DNA of 64,000 nt, taken from NCBI RefSeq assembly GCF_000764305.2, contig NW_025946900.1, forward strand, positions 1 through 64,000, given 5' to 3'. The translations under genes and the position numbers were made by a program. Positions 33,221 to 44,610 of this stretch are shown here, in pieces. The notes beneath the pieces were generated by a model. The model was not told the DNA's origin and did no database searches. It saw only the letters and a list, made by a program, of their open reading frames with translations. The DNA is from Hyalella azteca (taxonomy: Eukaryota; Arthropoda; Malacostraca; Amphipoda; Hyalellidae). Positions within the stretch are counted from its first letter, which is position 1. Each line of letters opens with the position of its first letter.

Positions 33221-33260
33221 TCCCGGGCTAGGCGCCAGAATGTTAGGAGGCAATTTCGCC
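33221..33260 (-). mobile_element. possible LTR boundary with primer-binding site
   Basis: On the minus strand, CTAACA (33241-33246) is followed by TTC and TGGCGCCTAGCCCGGGA (33221-33237). An LTR ending in CTAACA, a 3-base spacer and a TGG-led stretch complementary to a tRNA 3' end is the standard arrangement of LTR retrotransposons. I found no second LTR end and no gag-pol coding, so it is at most a remnant. Confidence 0.35.
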
Positions 33261-36200
33261 TTATAGGATCAATTTTTGGCCAGGCCTAGCATTAGATGAA
33301 GACCAGCCTTAAGACGGCACAAACAACTATGTTTTGAGCGAAGCAGGATTGAGGAGTAAACTTGACGGTGTTTACTGCTGAGCTACCGAAGCTCGGGTCT
33401 GCATACTAACTTCATTATAATTTTTTGGTGGTGCAAAGCTTTAGGATTTCAATGCATGCTTGTAGAGGATTGAAACAGATTTATTCGTGGTTTGTTTAGG
33501 ATTTGAAAACTAGCAGCATAACATAATTAGAGATTGAATTTTTTATCAGCGAGTTACTTTGTCGCTAGAAAACGAAAATGATACAATATTGTTAAGGGAA
33601 TATGTACTAAAAATGCACTCGGCGGGCGAAAATTTTCAAAAAATATAACATACTGTGGACTTTGTTTCAATATTACTCATTCATGTGACATTTGATATTC
33701 GTTTGATGCAAATTTGATGTAAATTATCATTTACAACCAACGAATTAATAAACACTTAGGAGTGCTTCGTTTGTATCATTTATTAAAAAAATGAGTACTT
33801 CTTTTTATTATCAGAATGAAGCGCAATTAAAGTTGTACTTCAATTACGTACACGCACATAATTCCACGAAGCACATCACCGTACAAAGTAAAAAACGTTA
33901 CGCCCAGGCAACGAAAGTCGTTAATTCCAAGAGCTCTGAAGATCTGAGTGTAAAAAGGCAATAATGAACGCATTACGACGTCGGTTTAGCGTCATTCCTG
34001 GTTGCCATTTATCGCACTGCCCTCGCTCGTTGACCAAAGATTTTAGCCACAAAATGCGACTACAAAAGCTTTTGGCTTCTCCATTTGGACCAACTGCCAG
34101 ACTGCCTCGAGCAAGACTGAAGCGATTACGGGAGACCCTGGGACGCGTTATGGTGCTAAGAACTGCAATGAACTTCCTGTCATGAGAGGTTTCAATGAAA
34201 TGATGCTTCTAGGGAGTACTTTATACAGTACTGAAGATCAAGCTGCTGTAAAATACGTAAGAACGAAATAAAGGGAAAAATGTATGCGATGTATATTATT
34301 TTTCAATAAGAATTAGTTTATCATGAAGAAAACTGACATGAGAACTGGAAATACTAATCTCTAGGAAACTTATCACAATATTTGATTAATAACTTTGAAA
34401 CGCCTCAAAAATCGCTCAAGTCTCCGTGCAAATCGGGGCAAATGTCTTGCAGTTTGGTGTATCAATTCAAATGATGCATTTTACGGAGAAATTTTTCGTG
34501 GATTTTTGTACAAAATACATATGCAATTTCTTAACTTGATGAAGCGCTCTGTTGCCTCTTCTAGCAGGTTGAAAGTTGGAAGGCCTGGGAGAGCTGTTCT
34601 GATCCATTCATAATGCTAAAGTTATCTAACTGTGTTTCTCTCTAAAGCCTCCATGAACTTGGTGTTGAAGCTTGAGCTTGAGAGCGAATCCTAAAACTTT
34701 AAACATCAAAGTCTGAACGTTGCTTCTTGCACATGAGAAGCGAACGAGGCAGCCTTTTACTTAGAAGTGTAAAATCCCAACTGTGTTCCATAAAAAGTAT
34801 TTTTCTTCTGCGCGAGATTGTACTGTTATATTCTTGCCTAACTGGCACAAAATTGTATCATTAGCGAACTTTTTAATTATATATATTTCTACTTGCTACG
34901 CTGTATTTAGGTTGTCCTTGATCAATTGTAATGGTAATGGAAAAACATTCATGCAAAAATAAATAAATGAATGTGAAATTAAATCAGTGTTGCTGCGATT
35001 TGTTAGGTATCAAGAAATAAATCAATTTTGATTACAAAAGTTTAAGAAAATGGATCTCAAATATCGTTTCCAAGATGTTAATATTCAAAGTTTATTAGAA
35101 CACTTATATATATGAGCTTCAAGGGTTATTTTAAACTATAGAATAATTGTTTTATTTTTGCCCATAATTTATTTCCATTGGTACTTAAGGAAACTTAGCA
35201 AACTTTGAAAGCTGGAGGCATCTCAGATATTAATTTATGATAATTAGAATTTTAATGCTCGCAAGCAAAATTATTTGATTAGCTCTCTCTCAAGATCAAA
35301 CTGAAACTCTGTTTCAACTTTAAACTGGAAATCTGCATTAACATCAAACTGCAACTCCGTCTTAGCATCCATCTTAACCTAGAATTCTGTCATAATATCA
35401 AACTGTAACTAGGTCTTAACATTTAACTGCAACTCTGTATTAACATTAAACTGTAACCCTTTGAAACTGGCAAACGAGTATTAGTATAAGCGTCAAGCAT
35501 TTTTCTCAAGCATCCAAAGTACGGACACACCACGCGGAAAGTTCTCCGGAAGTTGGAATGAGTTCAGTGCAGTCCGTTGCTATCGTTAATAAATAACGAC
35601 ATCCTGGAAAAGTTTGTACGGGAAAAATAATTCCAATCAGCAAAACTCAAATACCAGGCTGGCCGAAATTCGAAGTCTCCATTTCTGAATTGTTAATAAG
35701 GAGGCGCAAACTGACTCTATTATTGAGAGTAATTGCGTTCAGGGGAAGGTAATCGCGGGGTTTGATTAGTCTTTGAAAATTTTGTGCAGTCAAAGACTCC
35801 ATCATTGACAGGAGTGGAGTTTATTGCAAGAGAGTACGCTTTGTCTGAGTTTCCGGACGTTCATTTCGGGCTAAAAACTCCGTCAGTTTATTGGCTGGGA
35901 TTTATTAGAGGCGTTGCGAAGCAAATGGTTCCGTTAAAAATTTTTGCGGATTACTTAGCAGCATGAAGAAAAAAGCTTGTGTCAGTCTCTTTTTGGAAGC
36001 ATAAATCAGTTAAATGCTTCTAATGCCTTTAATTATTAAAAAAAACTCTATGGACTTCAGACAAATGATTCTATTTCTTTCTCATGATAAATGAAAAACA
36101 CTATCTTCATTCCAGCGCAAGCATATATCATCCACTACAAAAAAATCTAATATCCTAAACGCAAACAAACGTTGGCTACACCGCTGATGATGCCAGGCTT

Positions 36201-37635
36201 CTAGAACATTAAGGCCGTCTGGCGTAATGAAGTATTTAACTTTTTACGGCTCACTGCAGTGCCAAATGATATAATGATATTCGTACGTGAGTCGTAATCT
36301 GTCAGAGGAGTGAAGTGTTAAGGCGGATATTCCATCAGACTGGAGCCCGGCAGTTTAAGAACATGTGACAGCTGTTTAATGAAGTCCCGGTCTACTTGTA
36401 ATAGCCTAAGAGCTCCAGAATTAGATTCGGCTTATGAGATGCCAACGCTTGCTTTCAGCGTGTACAAATTTCATGAGTTTCTGAACAAGTTGTGGAGCCC
36501 TTGTTGCATTCTAGTAGGCACTAATGGTTAGTTTTCGCTGCTCACAGAACGTTTAGGAAATGTGCGCATTTATAGTGGGCAGAAAATGTTATTGGAACAA
36601 CTTATTCGAATCTGTGGGCTTGCTTGATGCTTCGAAGTTTGCTGTAACCTGAGCAATTCTGCTTTATTCAGCAGTATATTAAATTCATTAAGTTACATTA
36701 AATACATTAAAATTTCATCATGTACGGAAATTGTTTCAAATCAATTTAATTTTTATATTGAGCTAGATCGGTATCATTAAATAACTGTTTATTTTCTCAT
36801 CACATATTCTAATCATAAATGTGACGCTTCATTTTTGCACTTCAGTGGCGTTCTGTATTTAGAATTTCAAAAAGATAACTGATTGCAAAAAAAATATTTG
36901 TGTAAAAAATTAAAATACGCCCAAAAATTTGAATTTGTTTTCAATTTGGATACCAAAATATATTTAAAACTGCTTCTCACTTTCTTCTCATGATTTTAGG
37001 TGAGTATTGGAAATGCCACAAAAGTCTAACTCATCAAATCGCCTTGGAAGTTTACTAAGGGTCACGGAGGTAAAAACTACGGTGGCTCCAGGACAATGAA
37101 GTGTCGAAAATTCTGCTCACAATCTCGTTTGTCTTGATAATAAAAAACATTTTCTTCAAATGGACGCGTGACCGAGTTGGCCGATTTTGCTGATGTGTCT
37201 TTTGTGCCTGATTAAGTTTCATGGCACAAGGATTCATGTTTCATACTGGTTTACGTGCTGGAAGAAAGACACGATTTGTGCGAGTATTTTCGGATAGCTC
37301 CAGGGACTAGGACTAGGACTTTCAAAACTAGGACTTACAAAATAATCAAAATAGATCTCGATGAAAATTATTCAATTGAATGTTCTCGTGGATTGATCAG
37401 GCTATTTTCACGATAGTTAAGCTTGCGTTTAATTCTTTACCCAGTGGGAGGATTTAATCCAAGGGAGCTGAAAGTACACGTCTTCATACATAACGTTCCC
37501 CAACTTATTTATCTTCATCCCCGAGATCGCAATTGACTTCATTTGTTTTCTCCCTTGTCTTTAACGCTCGGAATAAAAAAATTTCAGTGAATTGATGTTT
37601 TATCATATTATATAAACATTTGAAAATTAATATTT
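33261..37635. other. no supported gene
   Basis: Frames at 33964-34185, 34395-34613 and 35784-35966 (all +) are unrecognised. Degenerate repeats of about 30 bp (CAAACTGCAACTCTGT type) occur at 35290-35460. The stretch 34825-34862 is the source of a mate-pair chimera at 38128. Confidence 0.45.
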
Positions 37636-38108
37636 TTGAAGTTGCTAGTATTAGTTTTCTTCCTTGCTCCAAGCCACATATCTGAAAAAAAATTGCCCGT
37701 GCGTTGGATTCGACTTAACTCCATACGGAGTTGCAAAAGAATTTTCACGAACAAGCTCAGAATTCCCCCTCGGATTTTCTCGTATGAATTTGTGTGGCAG
37801 TCCCGAGAGTTGCCAGTCGCCAGACAATTCTCAAGTCATCAGGGATGCGTGGACGCAATTCCTGGCTACGCGCATGAATATCGAGAAGGCCGCAAACAAT
37901 TGCGTAATTTAGTTGACGCATTCGCCGGCTTTCCTCGCCTGCAAACACTTCTGTACACTGGCTTGCCATATTCACTGCGGGGTGATAATTCAGTAAGAAG
38001 AATGAAAATAGACTTGCTGAGATTGCCTCGTTTACAATTCGTTAAGAAGAGGAAACATTTGTTGTGCTGGCTCATAAATAACGTAGTGCAGAAAGGCCTG
38101 AGGGTCGT
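37636..38108 (+). CDS. weak open frame cut by adapter sequence
   Basis: From ATG at 37636 the frame is open for about 157 codons to the half adapter at 38109; everything after that is artefact. It starts MKLLVLVFFLAPSHIS, which looks like a signal peptide, and then is basic and unremarkable. There are no family motifs, splice evidence or codon bias to support it, and an overlapping + frame (37664-37912) also exists. I regard it as probably chance. Confidence 0.15.
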
Positions 38109-38127
38109 AGATGTGTATAAGAGACAG
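38109..38127. other. half Nextera adapter (assembly artefact)
   Basis: AGATGTGTATAAGAGACAG, one Tn5 mosaic end. It is followed at 38128-38165 by 38 bases identical to 34825-34862 and then an N at 38166. Confidence 0.97.
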
Positions 38128-38166
38128 GTTATATTCTTGCCTAACTGGCACAAAATTGTATCATTN
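38128..38166 (+). other. chimeric 38-bp copy of 34825-34862, then gap N
   Basis: Exact copy of sequence 3,303 bp upstream, placed directly after the mosaic end. This is what a read across the junction of a circularised 34825-38108 fragment would contain. Confidence 0.93.
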
Positions 38167-38635
38167 GCCCCCTCTGAGCATGCATGCGTGTTGCTGAATT
38201 GGCCCCTTCGGTGTCCCCTCTGAGCATGCATGCGTGTTGCTGAATTGGCCCCTTCGGTGTCCCCTCTGAGCATGCATGCGTGTTGCTGAATTGGCCCCTT
38301 CGGTGTCCCCTCTGAGCATGCATGCGTGTTGCTGAATTGGCCCCTTCGGTGTCCCCTCTGAGCATGCATGCGTGTTGCTGAAGAGCACGCATGCGTGTTG
38401 CTGAAGAGCATGCATGCGTGTTGCTGAATTGGCCCCTTCGGTGTCCCCTCTGAGCATGCATGCGTGTTGCTGAATTGGCCCCTTCGGTGTCCCCTCTGAG
38501 CATGCATGCGTGTTGCTGAAGAGCACGCATGCGTGTTGCTGAATTGTCCCCTTCGGTGTCCCCTCTGAGCATGCATGCGTCTTGCTAAAGAGCATGCATG
38601 CGTGTTGCTGAATTGGCCCCTTCGGTGTCCCCTGC
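38167..38635. repeat. 46-bp minisatellite with shorter 23-bp variants
   Basis: GAGCATGCATGCGTGTTGCT, then GAATTGGCCCCTTCGGTGTC, then CCCTCT, about nine copies mixed with truncated GAGCACGCATGCGTGTTGCT (plus GAA) units. On the minus strand the array follows an acceptor-like CTGTGCGTGTGCAG, and each unit contains GCATGCTCAG/AGG. An exon-edge origin is possible but no exon is recognised. The long minus frames are repeat-derived. Confidence 0.93.
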
Positions 38636-39528
38636 ACACGCACAGGATTAGATTTCATGGTTAAGTGCGACCCCAGGTAAGGTAACGTTGCTCCGGTCCA
38701 ATGAAACTCATCCAACAAAGTAACTGAAGAGCAAGAAAAACGCTCCCCTTACAAATTGGACGGCGTGCAGCCGAACAAAAAAGCCCCAAGTGACGGATGG
38801 AACACCCTCGTTCCGGACACAACTTTCGGACCTTGCCTTTGCTCCGTGTAAATTGCAGAGAATAAATTCAAAGTATTGTTTCGAGATATATTTTGTAAAG
38901 CTTTAATATAGAGAATTTGTAGGTTAAGATAGGAAGATAACCTTGTAGCATACTTGTGTTGCAATTTTCGAGTTTTGATTTTATTTTCTGATAATGACTC
39001 AATGACCTAAAGATCAAATTAAAACAAATTCAAGGGCAAAAATATTAAATGTTTTACTTTAATTTTAAGAAATAAATACTGATAATAAATCCGTGATTAT
39101 GTAATCAATATTTTGATCAGGTAGACGCAATTTATTAAATACAAATTAAAACTTCGAGAATATCTCGGAACACAAGAGTACGTAAAGAATTTTATAACAA
39201 ATCTCATACCTAAGTCATGATTTCTATCAGTTCAGCAAATAATTAAACTGCAATGATGACAAGTCTTTATTTAGACAGTGAATAATTTAAGGAATAATGA
39301 TGACAAAGAATGACGAATAATGTGATGAATGGTGAATGAACTCCAGGGAATCATGAATTTTATTCAGAAGTTACATGGCATTGCTACAGTTCACGGAGCG
39401 GCAATAAATACTGGCAGCTGTGCAGTACAAACGGTCCCGGGGCTTTGTCCTCCATAGTCAAGAGTAATTTCTATGGCAGACATAGCAGAGGATTAAATTA
39501 TCCAGGGTCTTACAAGTGTATTCTAGGA
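38636..39528. other. no gene recognised
   Basis: A donor-like CCCCAG/GTAAGG is present near 38676 on +. Otherwise there is nothing I can support. Confidence 0.4.
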
Positions 39529-39680
39529 GGCTACATCATGTAGCAGTGATATGTGTGGACTTCCATTGCGCTAGGAGGCTACATCATGCAGCAGTGATAT
39601 GTGTGGACTTCCATTGCGCTAGGAGGCTACATCATGCAGCAGTGATATGTGTGGACTTCCATTGCGCTAGGAGGCTACAT
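39529..39680. repeat. 48-bp minisatellite, about 3.2 copies, cut by an adapter
   Basis: TAGGAGGCTACATCATGCAG, then CAGTGATATGTGTGGACTTC, then CATTGCGC. The last copy runs into the adapter at 39681. Confidence 0.92.
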
Positions 39681-39718
39681 CTGTCTCTTATACACATCTA
39701 GATGTGTATAAGAGACAG
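39681..39718. other. Nextera/Tn5 mate-pair junction adapter (assembly artefact)
   Basis: Same 38-bp palindrome. The sequence after it has no second copy in the window that I could find, so which side is displaced is unresolved. Confidence 0.98.
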
Positions 39719-42700
39719 GAGTACAACATACGAATGCCGAGGTGGCATCAATGCGGTTGAAAATTAAAATGACATAAAAAAACACTTAAAACTTAATAGA
39801 TTAGAATCTTTAAATTCTTTACACATATATAATTTAAATATATTTACACTACAGTTCAATGATTATATTCGCTTGGGCAATGTGAGTCGTTCTCCAATGA
39901 CTGGAACGAATACCTGCAGAACCAAAATTTCAATCAGCCTAGCGAATGAAAAATTAGGCCGACGATTGAACGAAATTGGTCATTAGAGAAATGAATTTTG
40001 AAATATCAAACTCTTAAAAAATAAATAAAAAAAACTTAGACTACATATTTAACAGTAAAGTCGAAAATCTTTGGTCCCTATATTTTTAGATTTTCGATAT
40101 AAGAATATTTGATTTTTATGAAGAACCATGTTTAGAACTACCTCAAAAATATACTTTTCGTGTTTGAAAAGAACCTGTCTCGTAATTAAGCCCAAGCCCC
40201 CGCAACAAAAAGAGGATGTCAAGTTACATCAAATATTTTTATAAGGGACCACCTCGTCTGAAGGCTGCAATGCAGAGCGCAACTGCAATCGAGGGTCTCG
40301 CAACTAACGAACTTGTCAATCAAAGAGACAGTTCAATTTTAGGGAGAGTTTTATCTTTGCACCTAATCCGTCTGTGCTATAAAAAGTCAGTATAGCTTAA
40401 GGAGAAAACTAAGTGAGTTTAATCAGGAACCTGACACCTCCCGAAAACAATATTCTTTTGATGCGAAACCCGTAAATCTCGAATCACCTCTAATAGTATC
40501 CACGCATGTACGGTATCAGCGTGAATTGGCTTATGAAAATATAATATCATATAGACGTCTTTCAAATTTTACGAAAAAAATTATACCAGATCCACAAAAC
40601 ATTCCAAAACCGTTTGCCACTAAAATACTCACAGATCTTGTGGGTACAACCCTAGGGTAGACTTCTCTTTAATTTAAAGAGCTTTTGTTCCGAAACTCTC
40701 TTAAATTTCTGTGCAAACACCGATGAAAGCTGCGTTGAATCATTTAAGAAGAATTTTCGAAGACCTGACAAGATTTCCTTGTTTTCGATATCGCTCATTA
40801 ATGAACTCTCTCGATCATTAACCCGGAGCCTTTCCTTAAGCTTTCAGGTCATCTACTTAAGAGACGAGCGTCGGAGGATTTCTATGGAGCTCTAACGCCA
40901 ATACTGATATGTTTTAAATATAAAATAAAATGTTCGTCATTTAAATAATTCTTTTTTTAATTACGATTTAGGAATTCAAAATGATTTTATCACTAATTAA
41001 GGAAAACTATACATTAAGGAAAACTAATGTATAAGGAAAACTATTAAGGAAAACTAATGTATAAATGTATTTAATTATAGGATTTTTTTGATTAACTAGA
41101 ACATTAAGTAATGAGTGCTTGGATCCTACTTTTTATAAGAATAACTCAACTGTGTTATCTTGTACTATGAACGCTATTTCCATTCTAATTTGTATTTAAA
41201 TTAAAAACTGTAAAAATGCAAATAAATGCATTTTTGCGCTTGGCTTGTAAAAATGTTTGTCACGTACACAATGAATTGGCCAATTTAAATACTTGCTTAT
41301 GCAAAATAGGTAAGCGTAATTTTAAACTAACTAAGATTCTGGCGGATGAATACACAGCTAATTGCGATGCGAATTATTTATTTAAGAGCATAGGCATTTT
41401 ATCGCAGTAATTTTTTAATAGCATCCATTACTCATGACCATTGTAAATAAATTTCATGAGTGAAGCAAATAAACATTTTCTTGTAATATTCTTCTAAACA
41501 TGAATTTCAGGAAGTTTGAAAGACTCCGGCGGCTCCAGAAGCCCTTTTCTCTAGTCGAGCTCGTTTACCGTCACCACGGCACATGCAAAAAGGACTCCTG
41601 AACCAAGGGCTTGCAATTTATGCTAAGGAAACTCCTTGCTAAGGAAACGCCCGTTAAGGCTTCACACAAGAGTTCTAGGTCGTTACTGCCACCGCTTGAG
41701 TTAAAGAACAAGTCGCAAACTATTCAGTCATAAGAGCGCAACAGGCGTACAATGCCACAATATTACATCAGAAATGTAAGGTAGGATTTCGCGTCGTAAA
41801 GGAATGGTTGCTATGAGGCGAATTGCTGAGGCCTCGTTATTTTTAAAGGTTGGTACTCTACAGCATTCTGATGAAGGTTTTATTGCTGCTATTTCTTAGG
41901 ATAAATAAGCATGGCCGGGACTTTTCTCTGCGATCTCGATTTCATTTCAGAGTTATTAAAGAACATGACACATGCCAGCATATCTTCCTTGGAAAGCGAG
42001 TTTATAGACTAAATCTGAGGAAGAAATATTTATACTCAAACTCAGTCCACACCGATTTTGCTTCGTGGGTTGACAAGTGTTTTGGTGAAATTTAAATACA
42101 AATTGTAAAGTTCATAGCGAACTTTCAGATCTTTATTATATCTTTATTTTTCTAATAATCCTCATAATCAATATTTGTGCATGTAACAGGTAGCTATTGA
42201 AGTGAATATAATTACTATTCAATATCATGCATGAGTAATATATGTAACTATATATTAGTACCTTAGGAGCGAGAAACCTAAATAATTTATGTATGCCGTA
42301 ATTACAATGCAAAAACGAAATTTTTATAACAAGGATGAGGAACGAGAAAAAGGAAAATAATGTCGAGAGATCATAATATTATTTGGTATTTTTCAAGTCA
42401 ATATATAAACCTTGTTCCCATAAAATGCGTAAGTTTTCAATGATTTTCTTTAGTAATTTTGGTTAGATCGAGTATCCTTACATACGTATTTCAAAATGTG
42501 AATGAGTAATATCTAGCGATTGAATTAGGTATTCAAGCTCTGCTGACTCTACACAACGTGCATTTTATTGTCAAACTATTACAAAGAATTAGCAGAAACG
42601 ACACATCATGTTGACAATATGGTTTTGATAAGACAAATTGACATCACAAAAAGTCATTAACAAAGGAGATGCATCAATGAGCAAATTGGCACATCAACTT

Positions 42701-44027
42701 TTATTCACAATATCCAACAATTTTTCTTAACGAGCTCAACGGGAGCAAATTTTCATGGTAAAGAATTGAATTAATTTGATCCTAATTAACAAAGCATCCA
42801 CGACTGTAATTGATTTCGATGAGCTAATTAACGTGTAATATGAACTAGAGTAATGACTGAACATGTATAGTCAACCAACTGAAATTACGTCAGAAACCCC
42901 TCTAAAATATTACCGGGTATTTCCCACACTGGCATTAAATTATGCCTGTAAGCTGTAAAGATAAAAGATTTAATGAAACGGACTAAAAATTTTATTTAGT
43001 TACATGTATAGTAACTTCTGATTTACAAGGAATCATTCGATTCGAATTTAATCGTTCTGATTAAATTCGAATTCCAATTGAAATTGCTGGAAATTGTTTG
43101 TGGCGTTGAATTTTTTTTTTTTTCATTAGAACGTTCCTAGACCATCGAACACTTCTACGATGCTCGATTGTAAAAATTAATTCGTACTCTTTTCTATATT
43201 TGGACAATCTGACTCTATTTTCTGAGTGCAGATCTCTCTTTGGATGGCCCCACAGGTCTGGCTAGCTCAGCTCGCCTTCATGTTGCACTGTTCGTCAGGC
43301 TGATGCTCATCGCAATGACCGTGCAATTCATTTAATTAAAACAACAAGAAGAAAATTGAACAAGCGTATAAATGAGCGTGGAACCAGGATCAAATGTGCT
43401 GTGCTGCGTAATAAATTATTGAGTGCATGATTTACGAAAAGCTAGTAGTAAAATAAGTAGTGCATCGTAATTCTTCAGGTGCTCTACTGACCGAGAGCTA
43501 TACTTTCCAAACTTGCTTAAGCATACTTAGCGTCCTATTTCTCGTTTGTTAATGGCGGGTTTAGATTGAAAACTGTTCAGATAATAGGCTGATAGGCTGA
43601 TAGGCTTACGAACTTTTAACTATGTTTTTAGTATCGTCACGATAGTATATAGTGAACGTTCTCCGAGAGACCGATTAGGCAAGCCTACCTCGCAAAGTGA
43701 CTATATAACAGGATACAAATTGATGGGATCATAGGACGGGAATTTTATTTCTACAGTATTGGCTATGTTCAGTACAGTATTGGTATAAATTGCGAAGCGA
43801 TGTCTGTGTTGATATTCAAGATGCTTAATCGGTCTTGCTAGTATTTGACATTGATCGATGTCAAATACTCTATCCACACAAAACCCTCCATCATTTATTT
43901 GAGGAATGTTCAAATGAAAAAAGTCACTCTCTTGCAAAATCCTTTGCACGAGGTAACACATGTTAATGTTCGACAACAATTTCAGGTAATGCAACACAAG
44001 AAATTACATCATTTTCACATCTTGCAG
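39719..44027. other. gene-poor stretch
   Basis: No recognisable exons. Frames at 41216-41410 and 41850-42095 (+) and 43701-43997 (minus) are unrecognised. A GC-richer patch lies at 41520-41720. Confidence 0.45.
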
Positions 44028-44341
44028 TTCTGTCCTTTGATTAAGAACTGTTTTCCAGGTGAGTTGTAAAAAATCAACAAACGTCAAGCAAAGAGAAGCT
44101 TTGAAGTGAGACGCCTGTACTTGACCTGTGAGGCCAGACTGCCTAAAGGGACCCAAAATTAACATATTCAAACGCCTTGAATTTTTTGTATTATGCTGGA
44201 CTGCCTAAAGGGACCCAAAATTAACATATTCAAACGCCTTGAATTTTTTGTGTTCCAGGCTTAGATTCCACCGCCAGTGAAAGATGCCGCGCGGGCGAGA
44301 TCAAACACCGTCAGAAACTCCAGCAGAATTTCACAATTTGA
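44028..44341 (+). CDS. candidate two-exon 3' end of an unknown gene
   Basis: A 31-bp exon (44028-44058) lies between ATCTTGCAG and the donor CCAG/GTGAGT and reads FCPLIKNCFP. The next acceptor (TTTTTTGTGTTCCAG) opens an exon at 44259-44341 reading LDSTASERCRAGEIKHRQKL then QQNFTI and TGA. The first exon ends with one base and the second supplies two, so the join is in frame. The intron holds a 62-bp tandem duplication. I do not recognise the product. The short exons and lack of similarity keep this tentative. Confidence 0.3.
44137..44252. repeat. 62-bp tandem duplication, 2 copies
   Basis: GACTGCCTAAAGGGACCCAA and the following bases to TTTTTTGT occur at 44137 and 44199, identical over about 54 bp. 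Confidence 0.95.
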
Positions 44342-44610
44342 TGAAGAAAAGAGCAATGTGATGCAAAGACGATAAATATGATGAAGAAATGTGAAATGTG
44401 ATGAATAAATAATCAATATTGTCCATGAGGAGCAACGTGATGTAGAAATGAGAAATTAGATGAAAAAATGTGCAAAAAATCAATGAGATAATTAATGCAG
44501 GAATCATCAATGCGATGAGTTAATGTTCAACGCGATGCATAAGTTAGCAATATATTATTCTATTAGGCATGATGAATTCGCAATGTGATGCAGAAATGAA
44601 CAATTCGGGA
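44342..44610. repeat. degenerate GATGAAGAAATGTGAAATGT repeat
   Basis: Units of about 25-30 bp with heavy variation follow the candidate exon. Confidence 0.65.

Noticed and set aside
35784..35966. 60-codon + frame
   Set aside because: Reasonable composition but no splice support, family similarity or conserved context.
37866..38718. Overlapping long minus frames (up to 257 codons)
   Set aside because: Derived from the 46-bp minisatellite; at least two frames read it in different phases and some cross the N and the half adapter.
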